A stretch of 64,000 nucleotides of DNA. Source: Mesoaciditoga sp. GTDB lineage: Bacteria; Thermotogota; Thermotogae; Mesoaciditogales; Mesoaciditogaceae. Positions within the stretch are counted from its first letter, which is position 1. Each line of letters starts with the position of its first letter. The notes under the pieces were generated by a model, which saw only the letters and a program-made list of their open reading frames with translations, was not told the DNA's origin and made no database searches. The position numbers were made by a program, and so were the translations under genes. Below are positions 16,713 through 25,591 of this stretch, piece by piece. The stretch spans positions 61,558 through 125,557 of the forward strand of contig WFYR01000114.1 in assembly GCA_015489955.1 (NCBI GenBank). The letters are read 5' to 3'.

Positions 16713-18206
16713 CTATTTTTTCGTTCTCTTGTTCCTATTTTTTTTCTTTACATGTTTGTAAGTGATCGTATACGTAAAAGGAACGGGATTATCGTATGAA
16801 ATGTTTACGCTTATCTTTAAATTTTTGGAGAGCTCTTGCATTCTTTTATCATCTATGAACGCTTTCAACGCTTCGTGTGCACTGATATCAACGGCATTTA
16901 TGGAGTTTTCTTTTTCCAATTCTTCTAATTCATGGATCAAATTTCTAGCCTGATGTAAGGGAGAAAGCACGCTTCCCAAGCCATTACATGAAGGACATTT
17001 CATCTCGTAAAATTCTCTCAACGGCGGAGAAGTCCTTTTTCTCGTCATCTCAAGAAGACCCAATTTTGAAAATTCAACTATTGACGTTTTAACTTTGTCT
17101 TTTTTCAATTCTTCTTCCAGAACATGCATAACCAATTGCCTTTCCGATTCTTGAGCCATATCGATAAAATCAACTATTATAATTCCACTTTCATTTCTAA
17201 GTCTTAACTGCCTCGGAATTTCCCTGGCACTTTCTATGTTCGTTTTCAGTATCAAATCTTCAGAATCCGCTCCGGAAATGTTGGAACCGCTGTTAACATC
17301 TATAACCAACAACGCTTCTGTTGCATCAAAATAAAGCACTCCTCCACTTGGAAGTCTTACAACTCTTGAAAGAGCGCTCATTATTTGCTTTTCGACACCC
17401 ATCTTTCTAAATGCGTCTCCAGCTATGAGACGAATTATAGGTTTGTGAGTCGGCTTGTAAGATTCTACAACTTTTTTTACCATCTCATACGTTCTTTCGT
17501 CATCCGTTATTATCTCATCAACGGTATCGTCAAGCCGTTCCCTTAATATGTACTCTATCATCCCAGGGTCTTCATACAAAACCTGTGGCTTTCTTGCATA
17601 CTTAAAGCGTTTTTGAATATGTTCCCACTTTTTTCTTAAATTTTCTATCTCTTCTTCCAATTTCTCTTTTTCAACACCTTCAGCCACAGTTCTAACGATA
17701 ACACCCTGTCCTTTTGAAATTTCTCTGGCTATGTTGTGAAGTCTCTTCCTTTCATTCACATCTTCTATCTTCTTCGAAACTCCTATGTTGGATATTTGAG
17801 GCATCAAAACCACATATCTTCCGGCTAGACTTATATAAGAAGTAACTTGAGGCCCTTTTAAACCCATGGCATCCTTTTTAACTTGAACCATTATCTTTTG
17901 CTTTGGTTTCAACATTTCAACTTTTAAAAAACCACCATTTCTTGGTTTAGATGCATAGAGATCTTTTTCCCTCAAAAAAGCATTTCTTCCTTCTCCAATA
18001 TTAACAAAAGCCGCCTGGAGGTTAGGTACAACGTTTTCAACCCTTCCAAGATAAATGCTCCCAGTTAAAGATTCTTCATCGGCCTCTTCAAGATAAACTT
18101 CAAATAATTGATCATCTTCCAGCATTGCAAGTCTCAAGCCTTCGAACTCTGAATTGCTTACAACTATTCTTTTCAAAGATGTTCTACTCGTTACGATGGT
18201 TACCAC
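16713..18206 (-). CDS. rng: Ribonuclease G / RNase E family endoribonuclease
   Basis: The protein of about 497 residues has an N-terminal S1 domain (GSIYLGRVENVVPNLQAAFV) and the catalytic DNase I-like domain, with acidic residues in LVIDVNSGSN and IIIVDFIDM. The zinc-link motif is CPSCNGLG. RNase G cuts single-stranded AU-rich RNA and matures rRNA; the length fits RNase G rather than RNase E. The start is uncertain: GTG 18206 overlaps the best ribosome-site sequence, and family members usually begin close to KRIVVSNSEFEG. It appears to have its own extended -10 promoter inside the end of fliP. Confidence 0.9.
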   Translation of the reverse strand: MVTIVTSRTSLKRIVVSNSEFEGLRLAMLEDDQLFEVYLEEADEESLTGSIYLGRVENVVPNLQAAFVNIGEGRNAFLREKDLYASKPRNGGFLKVEMLKPKQKIMVQVKKDAMGLKGPQVTSYISLAGRYVVLMPQISNIGVSKKIEDVNERKRLHNIAREISKGQGVIVRTVAEGVEKEKLEEEIENLRKKWEHIQKRFKYARKPQVLYEDPGMIEYILRERLDDTVDEIITDDERTYEMVKKVVESYKPTHKPIIRLIAGDAFRKMGVEKQIMSALSRVVRLPSGGVLYFDATEALLVIDVNSGSNISGADSEDLILKTNIESAREIPRQLRLRNESGIIIVDFIDMAQESERQLVMHVLEEELKKDKVKTSIVEFSKLGLLEMTRKRTSPPLREFYEMKCPSCNGLGSVLSPLHQARNLIHELEELEKENSINAVDISAHEALKAFIDDKRMQELSKNLKISVNISYDNPVPFTYTITYKHVKKKNRNKRTKK

Positions 18207-18259
18207 CTCTTGTTCATATACTTGGAGTTCATTTACTTCATCACATCGCCATACACAGA

Positions 18260-18268
18260 ATTATAACA
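18260..18268 (-). promoter_or_regulatory. Extended -10 promoter upstream of rng
   Basis: The minus strand reads TGTTATAAT, a TGn extended -10 element, about 54 bases upstream of the rng start. No -35 hexamer is evident. It overlaps the end of the fliP operon, where no terminator is seen, so rng may also receive read-through. Confidence 0.45.
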
Positions 18269-19030
18269 TTAAAAACTGTTTAAAAGGCCCGAAATTACAA
18301 GATCCCATCCATTTACCAAAACAAATAAAAGCAACTTAAAAGGAAGAGATACCATTACAGGGGGTATCATTATCATCCCCATAGCAAGCAAGATGGATGC
18401 CGTAACCATATCAATCAATATAAATGGAATGTAAAGCAACACGCCAATTTTGAATGCAATCTTCAACTCGCTTATCACAAAAGCGGGAATTAAAATAGAA
18501 GTCGGTATGTCCGAGAGTTTCTTGGGATACTTCATCTTTCGGTACCGAGTGAATATCATTATGGCATCACCATTTTTGTGTCTCACTATTTCCTTGTACA
18601 TGAACTCCCTAAAGGGTTGTATGCCATCTTTTATCGCCTGTTGATAGCTTATTCTTCCATTCATGTACGGTTTAACAGCGTTATTGTAAGCGGCCGTAAA
18701 AGTGGGCTGCATTATAAAAAAAGTCATAAACAGCGCTAGCCCTATAAGAATTTGATTTGGCGGAGATTGTTGAGTGCCCATTGCGTTTCTCAGCAAAGCA
18801 AAGACAACGACTATTCTCGTAAAAGAAGTCATTAGCACCAAAATTGCCGGTGCTAACGATAATACCGCTATTACAAACAGAATGGTAAGCGTGGTTGTAA
18901 GCTGACCGTTTGTCGGCGTTCCACCGACGGTAATGTTCAAGCTTGGAAGGGGAGAGGTTCCAGCCGCATTGCCCAAAGTGGCCAGCGTTCCCACAATAAG
19001 AAGGGATAAAATAGCCTTTTTCCCTTTCAC
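18269..19030 (-). CDS. fliP: FliP, flagellar type III export gate subunit
   Basis: The protein of 253 residues has a signal peptide and about four TM helices. It carries FliP phrases such as LVLMTSFTRIVVVFALLRNA and IGLALFMTFFIMQPTF, and a C-terminal GWDLVISGLL. FliP forms the core export gate with FliQ and FliR in the flagellar basal body. It overlaps fliO by four bases at the end of the cheA-cheW-cheY-fliO operon, an order also found in Thermotoga. fliQ and fliR are not in this window. Confidence 0.95.
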   Translation of the reverse strand: MKGKKAILSLLIVGTLATLGNAAGTSPLPSLNITVGGTPTNGQLTTTLTILFVIAVLSLAPAILVLMTSFTRIVVVFALLRNAMGTQQSPPNQILIGLALFMTFFIMQPTFTAAYNNAVKPYMNGRISYQQAIKDGIQPFREFMYKEIVRHKNGDAIMIFTRYRKMKYPKKLSDIPTSILIPAFVISELKIAFKIGVLLYIPFILIDMVTASILLAMGMIMIPPVMVSLPFKLLLFVLVNGWDLVISGLLNSF

Positions 19031-19425
19031 TTCAATTCATCTATCCTATCTATTTGATCTTTCAAGAATCTCTTTCCTAGCTTTGAAAAAAGAATCTTCG
19101 AAAATCCTTCTTCATTTTCTCCGATCTCAATGTCTTTTATATCATCTTCATTCTTTAATTCCATCAACACTTGCGTGTTTGATGGAGTGCATGCCATAAA
19201 AAAATATCTGTTTTTCAATTTAACCAGATATATAACGGTGCCCTTTCCTACAGGCAACACATCAAGTATCTTCATGTACTTGGACTTTACATGCTTTACG
19301 CCAATTCTTTTAACAAAGTAAAGAACAAACAGCAAAGCCGCTATTATTATTACAGTTGAAAAAAAGAAGATCAAACTTGGACCTACCAGGGTGGAGGTTG
19401 GCGTGGCAGAAGCCACATCTAACAC
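19027..19425 (-). CDS. fliO: FliO-like flagellar assembly membrane protein
   Basis: The protein of 132 residues has one TM helix (about residues 17-40) followed by a cytosolic domain with VLPVGKGTVIYLVKLKNRYFF, the typical FliO pattern. FliO stabilises assembly of the FliP/FliR gate. It sits directly between cheY and fliP, overlapping fliP by four bases. Sequence conservation is low in this family, so the call leans partly on position. Confidence 0.85.
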   Translation of the reverse strand: MLDVASATPTSTLVGPSLIFFFSTVIIIAALLFVLYFVKRIGVKHVKSKYMKILDVLPVGKGTVIYLVKLKNRYFFMACTPSNTQVLMELKNEDDIKDIEIGENEEGFSKILFSKLGKRFLKDQIDRIDELK

Positions 19426-19426
19426 C

Positions 19427-19789
19427 TCACTTACTTATCTTAGAGAGCGCTTCTACCACTCTTCCTTGTTGGAAGGGCTTTACTATAAAATCTTTTGCCC
19501 CTGCTTGAATTGCTTCAACAACCATCATCTGTTGTCCCATAGCGCTGCACATTATGACGTTGGCATTTGGATCTATCTTCATAATCTCTTTGGTAGCCTC
19601 TATTCCATTCATTTCTGGCATCGTTATGTCCATCGTAACTATATCAGGCTTTAACTCCTTGTATTTTTCAACGGCTTCTGCCCCATTTGACGCTTCTCCA
19701 ACCACTTCATATCCCGCTTTTGTTACGATATCTTTAAGTAACATTCTCATGAATGCCGCGTCATCCACTATAAGTACTTTCTTAGCCAT
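19427..19789 (-). CDS. cheY: CheY chemotaxis response regulator
   Basis: This is a single receiver domain of 120 residues. The acidic pocket is VDDAAFMR, the phosphorylated Asp lies in IVTMDITMPEMNG (about residue 54), the switch Thr/Ser region is MCSAMGQQ and the conserved Lys is in IVKPF. Phospho-CheY binds the flagellar switch and changes rotation. Start ATG 19789 has AAGGAGG seven bases upstream, whereas the ATG two codons earlier is too close to that site. It lies between cheW and fliO in the chemotaxis operon. Confidence 0.96.
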   Translation of the reverse strand: MAKKVLIVDDAAFMRMLLKDIVTKAGYEVVGEASNGAEAVEKYKELKPDIVTMDITMPEMNGIEATKEIMKIDPNANVIMCSAMGQQMMVVEAIQAGAKDFIVKPFQQGRVVEALSKISK

Positions 19790-19801
19790 TTCCATTCCTC
19801 C

Positions 19802-20254
19802 TTAAATTTCGTTTACTTCATCGTTTATGAACGCAGAGACGTCTATAAGAATAAGAAGCCTTTCTCCCTTTTTTACAACACCCTTGAAGTACTTGGATTC
19901 CTCAACTTTTATTCCGGAATCAATTTCATTTGGATTGACCCACATAACCTCGGTAACCCCATCAACCAGAAAACCTATCTCGGTTCCATCTATTTTGGTA
20001 ACGATAACGTTCGCGTCTTTTTTGTCTTCGTAATACTCTAAATTTAAAATGTTTCTAAGATCCACGACTGGCACTATTCTACCACGTAAATTCATCACAC
20101 CTTTTATGAAGGATTTAGAATTTGGTACGGGTGTAATCTGATTCTCTTCAACTATCATTTCCACAATGCTTATTTCTATCGCGTATTCATGTTCACCAAA
20201 CTTGAAACCCAAAATTTCAAATGGAGCCGTCATGTCTTTTACATTCACCTTCAT
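19802..20254 (-). CDS. cheW: CheW chemotaxis coupling protein
   Basis: The protein of about 150 residues is a single CheW domain, with FEILGFKFGEHEYAI near the start and GVMNLRGRIVPVVDLR in the middle. It links chemoreceptors to the CheA kinase. ATG 20254 overlaps the cheA stop as TGATG and is taken as the start. GTG 20248, six bases after GAGGTG, is an alternative. It is part of the cheA-cheW-cheY-fliO-fliP operon. Confidence 0.95.
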   Translation of the reverse strand: MKVNVKDMTAPFEILGFKFGEHEYAIEISIVEMIVEENQITPVPNSKSFIKGVMNLRGRIVPVVDLRNILNLEYYEDKKDANVIVTKIDGTEIGFLVDGVTEVMWVNPNEIDSGIKVEESKYFKGVVKKGERLLILIDVSAFINDEVNEI

Positions 20255-22368
20255 CACCTCGAAAGTGCTTTCTGGATTAAAGAAGGAACGTCAATAATGA
20301 GTGCTATAGACCCATTACCTAGTATTGCCCCCCCACTGAATTCTTTGACATCTTTGAACAGTTTTCCAAGTGCTTTTATGACTATATCCTGTTGTCCAAG
20401 CAATCGATCCACGATAAAACCGTATTTCTTCTCTTTGTATTTGGTAACGACCAGATCGGCTTTTTCGTTCTTAACTTCCGAATTGAATATTTCTCTCAGG
20501 TCAATAACCGGTACTATTTCACCTCGGATGAGGACAGTTTTTCTCCCTTCAACGTCTTTTATATCCTTTTGCTCGATGGAAAGTGTGCTATCAATAGCCG
20601 AGATTGGAATGGCATAAACGTTTTTTTCAACTTCAATGAGGAGCGCTTGAATTATCGAAAGCGTCAACGGTAATTTTATAATGACCTTTGTTCCTTTCCC
20701 TTCCACACTTTCAAGGTAAACATTTCCGTTCAACGATTCTATAGTCTTTTTAACAACGTCCATTCCCACTCCTCTACCGGAAACTTCCGTGGGATTATCG
20801 TTCGTTGAAAAGCCCGGTTCAAATGTCAAATTGAAGATCTCTTCCGGAGTTAAACTTGCAACCTCATACTCTTGAATTATTCCCTTTTCTAACGCTTTTT
20901 TTATTATTTTTTCCTTGTTAAAGCCTCTTCCATCGTCATCGACCTCTATTATAACGCTATCGCCTTCTTGCCTGGCAGAGAGGGTAACCGTTCCTGTCGG
21001 TGGCTTGCCAGCTCCTATTCTTTCCTTTTCAGACTCAATACCGTGATCTATGGCGTTTCTTATCATGTGAACAAGCGGTTCACCTATCTCATCAGCGACA
21101 GTTCTATCGAGTTCTGTGTCTTCACCTCGAATCACAAAATTTATTTTCTTATTCAATTTCTTTGAGAGATCTCTAACCATTCTCGGAAATCTATCAAACA
21201 CAAAAGAAACAGGTATCATTCTTATCTTCATCACGATGCTTTGAAGGTCAAGCGTAATTCTTCCAAGTTGTGAAAGACTTTCATCTATTTCTTTGATCTT
21301 GTACTTCTTAAGAGTTTCTTCTATTCTGCTTCTGCTTATGACCAACTCGGCCATCAAGTTCATGAGTGTGTCCAATTTTTCAACGTCAACTCTTACACTT
21401 TGAGTGAGTTTAGCCCTTCTTTTAGCGCTGTCCGTAACTTTTGAAGCCGCCTTAGATTTAACTTGAGATGGATTCTTTTTTTCTTCAGCTTTCTTCGTTT
21501 TATCCTCTTCGGAAATGCCATTGTTTTCCTTTAAATCGAAGGGCTTGATAATGACTTTTTCCACCTCCGAAACGTTAGAAATAAGATTTTGAAATTCTTC
21601 TATTTTCATGGAGGTTATAACCACAAGCTCCACAGTCGTGTCAAAATTCTCTTTTTCTATCTCTTCAGTTGGAGGAACGGAATGTATTATCTGACCACCA
21701 CTTTCTTCTATTCTATGAAAGATTATATACATCCTTGCCGATTTCATAACGGAATCTTTTACCAGATGAATGACCACCTTGTAAACGTTCAAATTTTCAT
21801 TCAATGCCTTTTGTGCGACGTCACGCACGGCTTCCAATTCGTCGTTAGTGAACTCCATTTCTTCACTCTCAGTTTTTTCAACTTCCTCTGAATTCTTTTC
21901 ATTTTTTTCCGCGGAGTTTTTGGTACTTTCACCTTGTGGCTCTTCTTTAGCCTCTTCGGTTTTTTCGGGCTCAGACGAAGTGGACGCCGCTTTGCTGTTT
22001 TTGGAAATTTCTTCCATTATCTCATCAACGTCCAATTCAGAATCGTCTCCGCCATTTTCTATGTTTTCCACCGTGTCGTTCAGCATATCGATTCCAGAAA
22101 AGAGCAAATCTATCAAATCTTCAGTCACCTTTTGTTTGCCACTTCGCACCTTATCTAAGAGATTTTCCAAAGCATGGCACACCTTCGACATCTTCGAAAA
22201 TCCCATCGTTGCCGAAGAACCCTTCAAAGTATGCATCAAACGAAATATCTCGTTTATAGCGTCTTGTGAAGATGGATCTGATTCAAGTTTTAAAATTGCG
22301 TCATTTAGCCCCTGGAGATTTTCCTTAGCTTCATCCACGAAAACACTTAAGTACTGACTCATATCCAT
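20254..22368 (-). CDS. cheA: CheA chemotaxis histidine kinase
   Basis: The protein of about 704 residues has the CheA order of domains. The Hpt domain contains the phosphorylated His in [15 protein letters not shown] (near residue 50). An acidic linker rich in Glu and Ser follows, then a P2-like CheY-binding domain, the dimerisation helices, the HATPase with N box NAIDHGIE and G1 box DDDGRGF, and a C-terminal CheW-like domain. It autophosphorylates under receptor control and passes phosphate to CheY. The best start is uncertain between ATG 22368 and ATG 22362; GTG 22380 is too near GGGAGGA. A sigma-28 type -10 box lies upstream. Confidence 0.95.
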   Translation of the reverse strand: MDMSQYLSVFVDEAKENLQGLNDAILKLESDPSSQDAINEIFRLMHTLKGSSATMGFSKMSKVCHALENLLDKVRSGKQKVTEDLIDLLFSGIDMLNDTVENIENGGDDSELDVDEIMEEISKNSKAASTSSEPEKTEEAKEEPQGESTKNSAEKNEKNSEEVEKTESEEMEFTNDELEAVRDVAQKALNENLNVYKVVIHLVKDSVMKSARMYIIFHRIEESGGQIIHSVPPTEEIEKENFDTTVELVVITSMKIEEFQNLISNVSEVEKVIIKPFDLKENNGISEEDKTKKAEEKKNPSQVKSKAASKVTDSAKRRAKLTQSVRVDVEKLDTLMNLMAELVISRSRIEETLKKYKIKEIDESLSQLGRITLDLQSIVMKIRMIPVSFVFDRFPRMVRDLSKKLNKKINFVIRGEDTELDRTVADEIGEPLVHMIRNAIDHGIESEKERIGAGKPPTGTVTLSARQEGDSVIIEVDDDGRGFNKEKIIKKALEKGIIQEYEVASLTPEEIFNLTFEPGFSTNDNPTEVSGRGVGMDVVKKTIESLNGNVYLESVEGKGTKVIIKLPLTLSIIQALLIEVEKNVYAIPISAIDSTLSIEQKDIKDVEGRKTVLIRGEIVPVIDLREIFNSEVKNEKADLVVTKYKEKKYGFIVDRLLGQQDIVIKALGKLFKDVKEFSGGAILGNGSIALIIDVPSLIQKALSR

Positions 22369-22418
22369 GGAGAATCGCACTCCTCCCTATTTACTTTTTT
22401 AAAATACCTTCGTTGTAA

Positions 22419-22445
22419 TTATCGGCACACGAGTCCTTGTAAAAT
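22419..22445 (-). promoter_or_regulatory. Sigma-28 (FliA) type promoter of the cheA operon
   Basis: The minus strand has a perfect sigma-28 -10 box GCCGATAA (22426-22419), about 50 bases upstream of cheA. Eleven bases further up the -35 position reads ATTTTACA, which is a poor match to TAAAGTTT. The strong -10 and the gene content support the call. Confidence 0.5.
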
Positions 22446-22500
22446 AACTTTTAAATTTGTTTTATTATATCATTTTGACTTTTTTCGCAAAAACCAAATT

Positions 22501-23268
22501 TTAGAATTCTTCACGATCTTCCATCAAAACAGCATTTGAAATATGAATGAAGTCTTCTAAATTTAACTCTTGAGCCCTTGATCTTGGTGAAATTCCAAGA
22601 TCCGTTAAGAACGTTTCATCTATCCCAAGAGAAGAAAGATTGTTTTTCAACATTTTGCGTTTATGAGAAAAGGCCATTTTGACTATCTCTTCGAATTTTT
22701 TTGAATCCTTTATCATTGAAACCCATTTATTCGTTCTCTTTAATTTTATCACCGTTGAATCAACTGAAGGTGAAGGAAAAAATGAACCCTTTTCAACGTC
22801 AAAAAGCTTCGTCACTTTATATCTTACTTTCACAAAAACAGTTAAAGAACCGTAATCTTTCGTTCGCGGAAGGGCTAAAATTCTATTGGCATACTCTTTT
22901 TGAACCATTAAAGTGATATCGTTAGTTTTCCATGAAAACAATTTTTTTATTATTGGAGTTGTTATGTTATATGGAATATTCGAAACACATCTATCAAAAG
23001 AGAGGCATTCATCGTACTTCAAAAAATCTTGAAAGATGAATCTCACTTCTTTGCCTGAAAACTCCCTTCTTAACCCTTCAAAAAGATCCCTGTCAATTTC
23101 AAAGGCGATCACGTTAGCACCAGCGTTTAAGAGTTCGCGTGTTAGAATTCCTTTGCCGGCACCTATCTCTAAAATCGTTTCTCCTTTTTTAACACCAGCT
23201 TTTTCTACAATTTTTTTTGCTATTGAAGGATCGGTTAAAAAATTCTGTGAAAATCTCTTCTTTGGCAT
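22501..23268 (-). CDS. rsmA: 16S rRNA dimethyladenosine transferase (RsmA/KsgA)
   Basis: The protein of 255 residues begins PKKRFSQNFLTDPSIAKKI, the KsgA signature. It has the SAM-binding loop EIGAGKGILT, the acidic LVIEID-equivalent AFEIDRDL, and the catalytic motif SNIPYNIT. It dimethylates the two adjacent adenines near the 3' end of 16S rRNA during 30S assembly. Start ATG 23268 has CGGAGGA upstream. It lies just downstream of a tRNA-Ser gene on the same strand, separated by a terminator. Confidence 0.96.
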   Translation of the reverse strand: MPKKRFSQNFLTDPSIAKKIVEKAGVKKGETILEIGAGKGILTRELLNAGANVIAFEIDRDLFEGLRREFSGKEVRFIFQDFLKYDECLSFDRCVSNIPYNITTPIIKKLFSWKTNDITLMVQKEYANRILALPRTKDYGSLTVFVKVRYKVTKLFDVEKGSFFPSPSVDSTVIKLKRTNKWVSMIKDSKKFEEIVKMAFSHKRKMLKNNLSSLGIDETFLTDLGISPRSRAQELNLEDFIHISNAVLMEDREEF

Positions 23269-23282
23269 TTATTTCCTCCGTC

Positions 23283-23312
23283 TAAACAAAAGATGAGGGC
23301 CTTCAGCCCTCA
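23283..23312 (-). terminator. Terminator of tRNA-Ser
   Basis: A seven base-pair stem (TGAGGGC 23294-23300 with GCCCTCA 23306-23312) is followed on the minus strand by a short T-rich run. It lies directly after the tRNA 3' end and before the rsmA ribosome site. Confidence 0.7.
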
Positions 23313-23315
23313 CTC

Positions 23316-23405
23316 TGGCGGAGAGAGTGGGATTTGAACCCACGGAGCGGTTTCCCGCTCATACGCTCTCCAGGCGTACGCCTTCGACCCCTCGGCCATC
23401 TCTCC
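23316..23405 (-). tRNA. tRNA-Ser (anticodon GGA), CCA encoded
   Basis: The minus strand folds into a complete class II tRNA. It has the acceptor stem GGAGAGA/TCTCTCC, a D arm with GCC/GGC, the anticodon stem TACGC/GCGTA enclosing loop CTGGAGA (anticodon GGA, reading UCC/UCU), a long variable arm GAGCGG/CCGCTC and the T arm GTGGG-TTCAAAT-CCCAC. The discriminator is G and the terminal CCA is in the DNA (23318-23316). Confidence 0.96.
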
Positions 23406-23660
23406 ATAACTTGCACAAATTTGCGTTGTGATTATACCCGAAAACGCCCTCATGCGTCAAGTCTTTGCATTAAAAATTATCATTCTCTTATGTTGTTCAT
23501 GAACATTACAGAGTTCATATTTTCTGACAAGCACTTCAAGGATGAGATTTAATCTCTTTTCAATCCGTAGCATTGATACATATGTCGAGATATCTACATT
23601 TAAAAGAATATCCTTCGTTTCTATTGTGGTAAAATCTTAACGTATATGGAGGTGTTACGC

Positions 23661-24182
23661 GTGCGAATAGGAGTTATAGGATATTCTGGGAATGTAAACG
23701 AAGAACCCGTGAAATCTCTTAAAAACATCTGTGAAGAAGTTGGAAAGTCAATAGCAAAAAACGGTTATGTGCTTGTAAGTGGTGGAAGAGATGGAATAAT
23801 GGAATTGGTGTCAAAAGCGGCAAAACAAGAAGGAGGACAAGTTATAGGTGTATTGCCAGGATTGGAAAGTGGAAATGATCATCTTACTTTTGCTCTGAAT
23901 ACTGGTATGGATTTTTCAATGCGTTCAATACTCATGATGTACAACGTTGACGTTGTGATAAGCATAGGTGGAAAATCCGGAACCGCCCTTGAACTTTTTG
24001 CGGCGTACAGCCGTTCCATTCCAATATTCTTGTTAAGAGGAAGTGGTGGATGGACTGATAGGATTACAAAAGTTCTATTAGAGGGAAAATATCTGGACGA
24101 AAGAAAAAGCGTTGAATTGAAAAGTGTATGGAGTGTTAAGGAAATAATGGAAGAAATCAGAAAATTGGAGGAGAATTCATGA
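23661..24182 (+). CDS. LOG/TIGR00725-family Rossmann-like nucleotide-binding protein
   Basis: The protein of about 173 residues is a single Rossmann-like domain. It starts MRIGVIGYSG and carries LVSGGRDGIMELVSKAA, VIGVLPG and ISIGGKSGTALELFAA. This places it in the TIGR00725 group of the DprA/LOG superfamily, proteins that bind nucleotides and sometimes cleave the base from nucleoside monophosphates. The exact role here is unknown; the PGGxGTxxE motif of true LOG enzymes appears as GGKSGTALE. Start GTG 23661 has GGAGGTG six bases upstream. The stop overlaps gltX by four bases. Confidence 0.8.
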   Translation: MRIGVIGYSGNVNEEPVKSLKNICEEVGKSIAKNGYVLVSGGRDGIMELVSKAAKQEGGQVIGVLPGLESGNDHLTFALNTGMDFSMRSILMMYNVDVVISIGGKSGTALELFAAYSRSIPIFLLRGSGGWTDRITKVLLEGKYLDERKSVELKSVWSVKEIMEEIRKLEENS

Positions 24183-25576
24183 TCAGAGTTAGATTTGCTC
24201 CAAGTCCAACTGGATATCTTCATGTGGGAGGAGCGAGAACGGCTCTCTTTGATTGGCTATTTGCAAAGAAAAACGGTGGAAAATTCATACTTAGAATAGA
24301 AGACACCGATACTGAACGCTCCACAAAAGAATCCGAACATTCCATTGTAAACGATCTAAAGTGGTGTGGTTTAACCTGGGATGAAGGACCAGATGTCGGA
24401 GGAGAATATGGTCCTTACAGGCAAAGTGAGAGGGTTGAAAAAGGAATCTATCAGCCATACGTGGATAAACTGGTAAGTATACAAAGGGCTTATTACGCCA
24501 TTTACGATAAAGAAGATATGAAAAAGATCGTAAAAAAAACTTTTTCTTCGCAAGAAGCCACTCTTTACAAAGAAAAAGGGCACAGTGTAACCGTTAATTT
24601 CATGGTTGAAGAAGGCAAAACAATTTTTCACGATCTGGCAAAAGGAAAGATGGAATTTGATAATTCTACCTTTGACGATATAGTTATAGTTAAATCCAAT
24701 GGCTATCCAACTTACAACTTCGCTGTGGTAGTTGATGATCATCTTATGAAGATAACACACGTTGTTAGAGGAGAGGATCATCTTACCAACACACCGAAGC
24801 AGATAATGATATACAAAGCGTTAGGCTGGAAATTGCCCGTTTTTATGCATATCCCGTTAATTCTTGGACCAGATAAATCACCTTTAAGCAAAAGGCATGG
24901 CGGCACATCTGTTAGTTATTTTAGAAATTACGGCATAACGAGCAAAGCATTTGTAAATTATCTTGCATTGCTTGGTTGGGGAAGAAAAGAAGAAATCTTC
25001 GATCCTTTTAAAGAGATAAAAGAGTTTGAACTCGAAAAGATTTCCAAAAAGCCATCTATTTTTGATTACTCTAAATTAGAATGGATAAACGGTCAACATT
25101 TAAGAAAAATGCCTCTTGATGAAGTCATGGAAGAGTTTAAAAAATGGGCGTTGATAAACGCAAAAGAAAGTCTCTCTTGGCTTGAAGATGAAGAATACGC
25201 TCAAAAGGTTTTCGAAATATGCAGACAAAAAGTGAACACGTTGAAAGTACTCTACGAATTTTCGTACCCATTTTTCTGTGAAGAACCTCCTTTTGAGGAA
25301 AAAGCAAGAGAAATTCTTAAAAATGAGTGCGCTCCAAAGTGTTTAGGGATCGCAAAAGAAAATTTGAGTAAACTGGATGAATGGAGTATTGAAAATATAG
25401 AAGATAAAATACGAGAAATTGCCTTGAGAGAAGATATCTCAAAAAAGAAATTCTTTCAAGTTTTGAGAGTTGCACTACTTGGAAAAACGGTTACGCCAGG
25501 CCTCTTTGAAAGTATTTACGTCCTTGGAAAAGCTCGAACCATTCAAAGGCTTTCCATTGTCATGAAAAGAATCTAA
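24179..25576 (+). CDS. gltX: Glutamate--tRNA ligase
   Basis: The protein of 465 residues is a class I aminoacyl-tRNA synthetase. Motifs are the HIGH-type FAPSPTGYLHVGGART at the N-terminus, IEDTDTER, and the KMSKS-type SPLSKRHG near residue 240. A helical anticodon-binding domain fills the C-terminus. It charges tRNA-Glu; many Thermotogota have two GltX-like enzymes with different tRNA choice, and this cannot be resolved from one copy. It is translationally coupled to the upstream Rossmann protein and 15 bp from the amidohydrolase gene. Confidence 0.96.
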   Translation: MIRVRFAPSPTGYLHVGGARTALFDWLFAKKNGGKFILRIEDTDTERSTKESEHSIVNDLKWCGLTWDEGPDVGGEYGPYRQSERVEKGIYQPYVDKLVSIQRAYYAIYDKEDMKKIVKKTFSSQEATLYKEKGHSVTVNFMVEEGKTIFHDLAKGKMEFDNSTFDDIVIVKSNGYPTYNFAVVVDDHLMKITHVVRGEDHLTNTPKQIMIYKALGWKLPVFMHIPLILGPDKSPLSKRHGGTSVSYFRNYGITSKAFVNYLALLGWGRKEEIFDPFKEIKEFELEKISKKPSIFDYSKLEWINGQHLRKMPLDEVMEEFKKWALINAKESLSWLEDEEYAQKVFEICRQKVNTLKVLYEFSYPFFCEEPPFEEKAREILKNECAPKCLGIAKENLSKLDEWSIENIEDKIREIALREDISKKKFFQVLRVALLGKTVTPGLFESIYVLGKARTIQRLSIVMKRI

Positions 25577-25591
25577 AAAGGAGATGGTAAG

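Noticed and set aside
23556-23580. Possible CRISPR repeat (TTTCAATCCGTAGCATTGA)
   Set aside because: It resembles the start of some thermophile repeats but occurs once, with no spacer-repeat periodicity and no cas genes.
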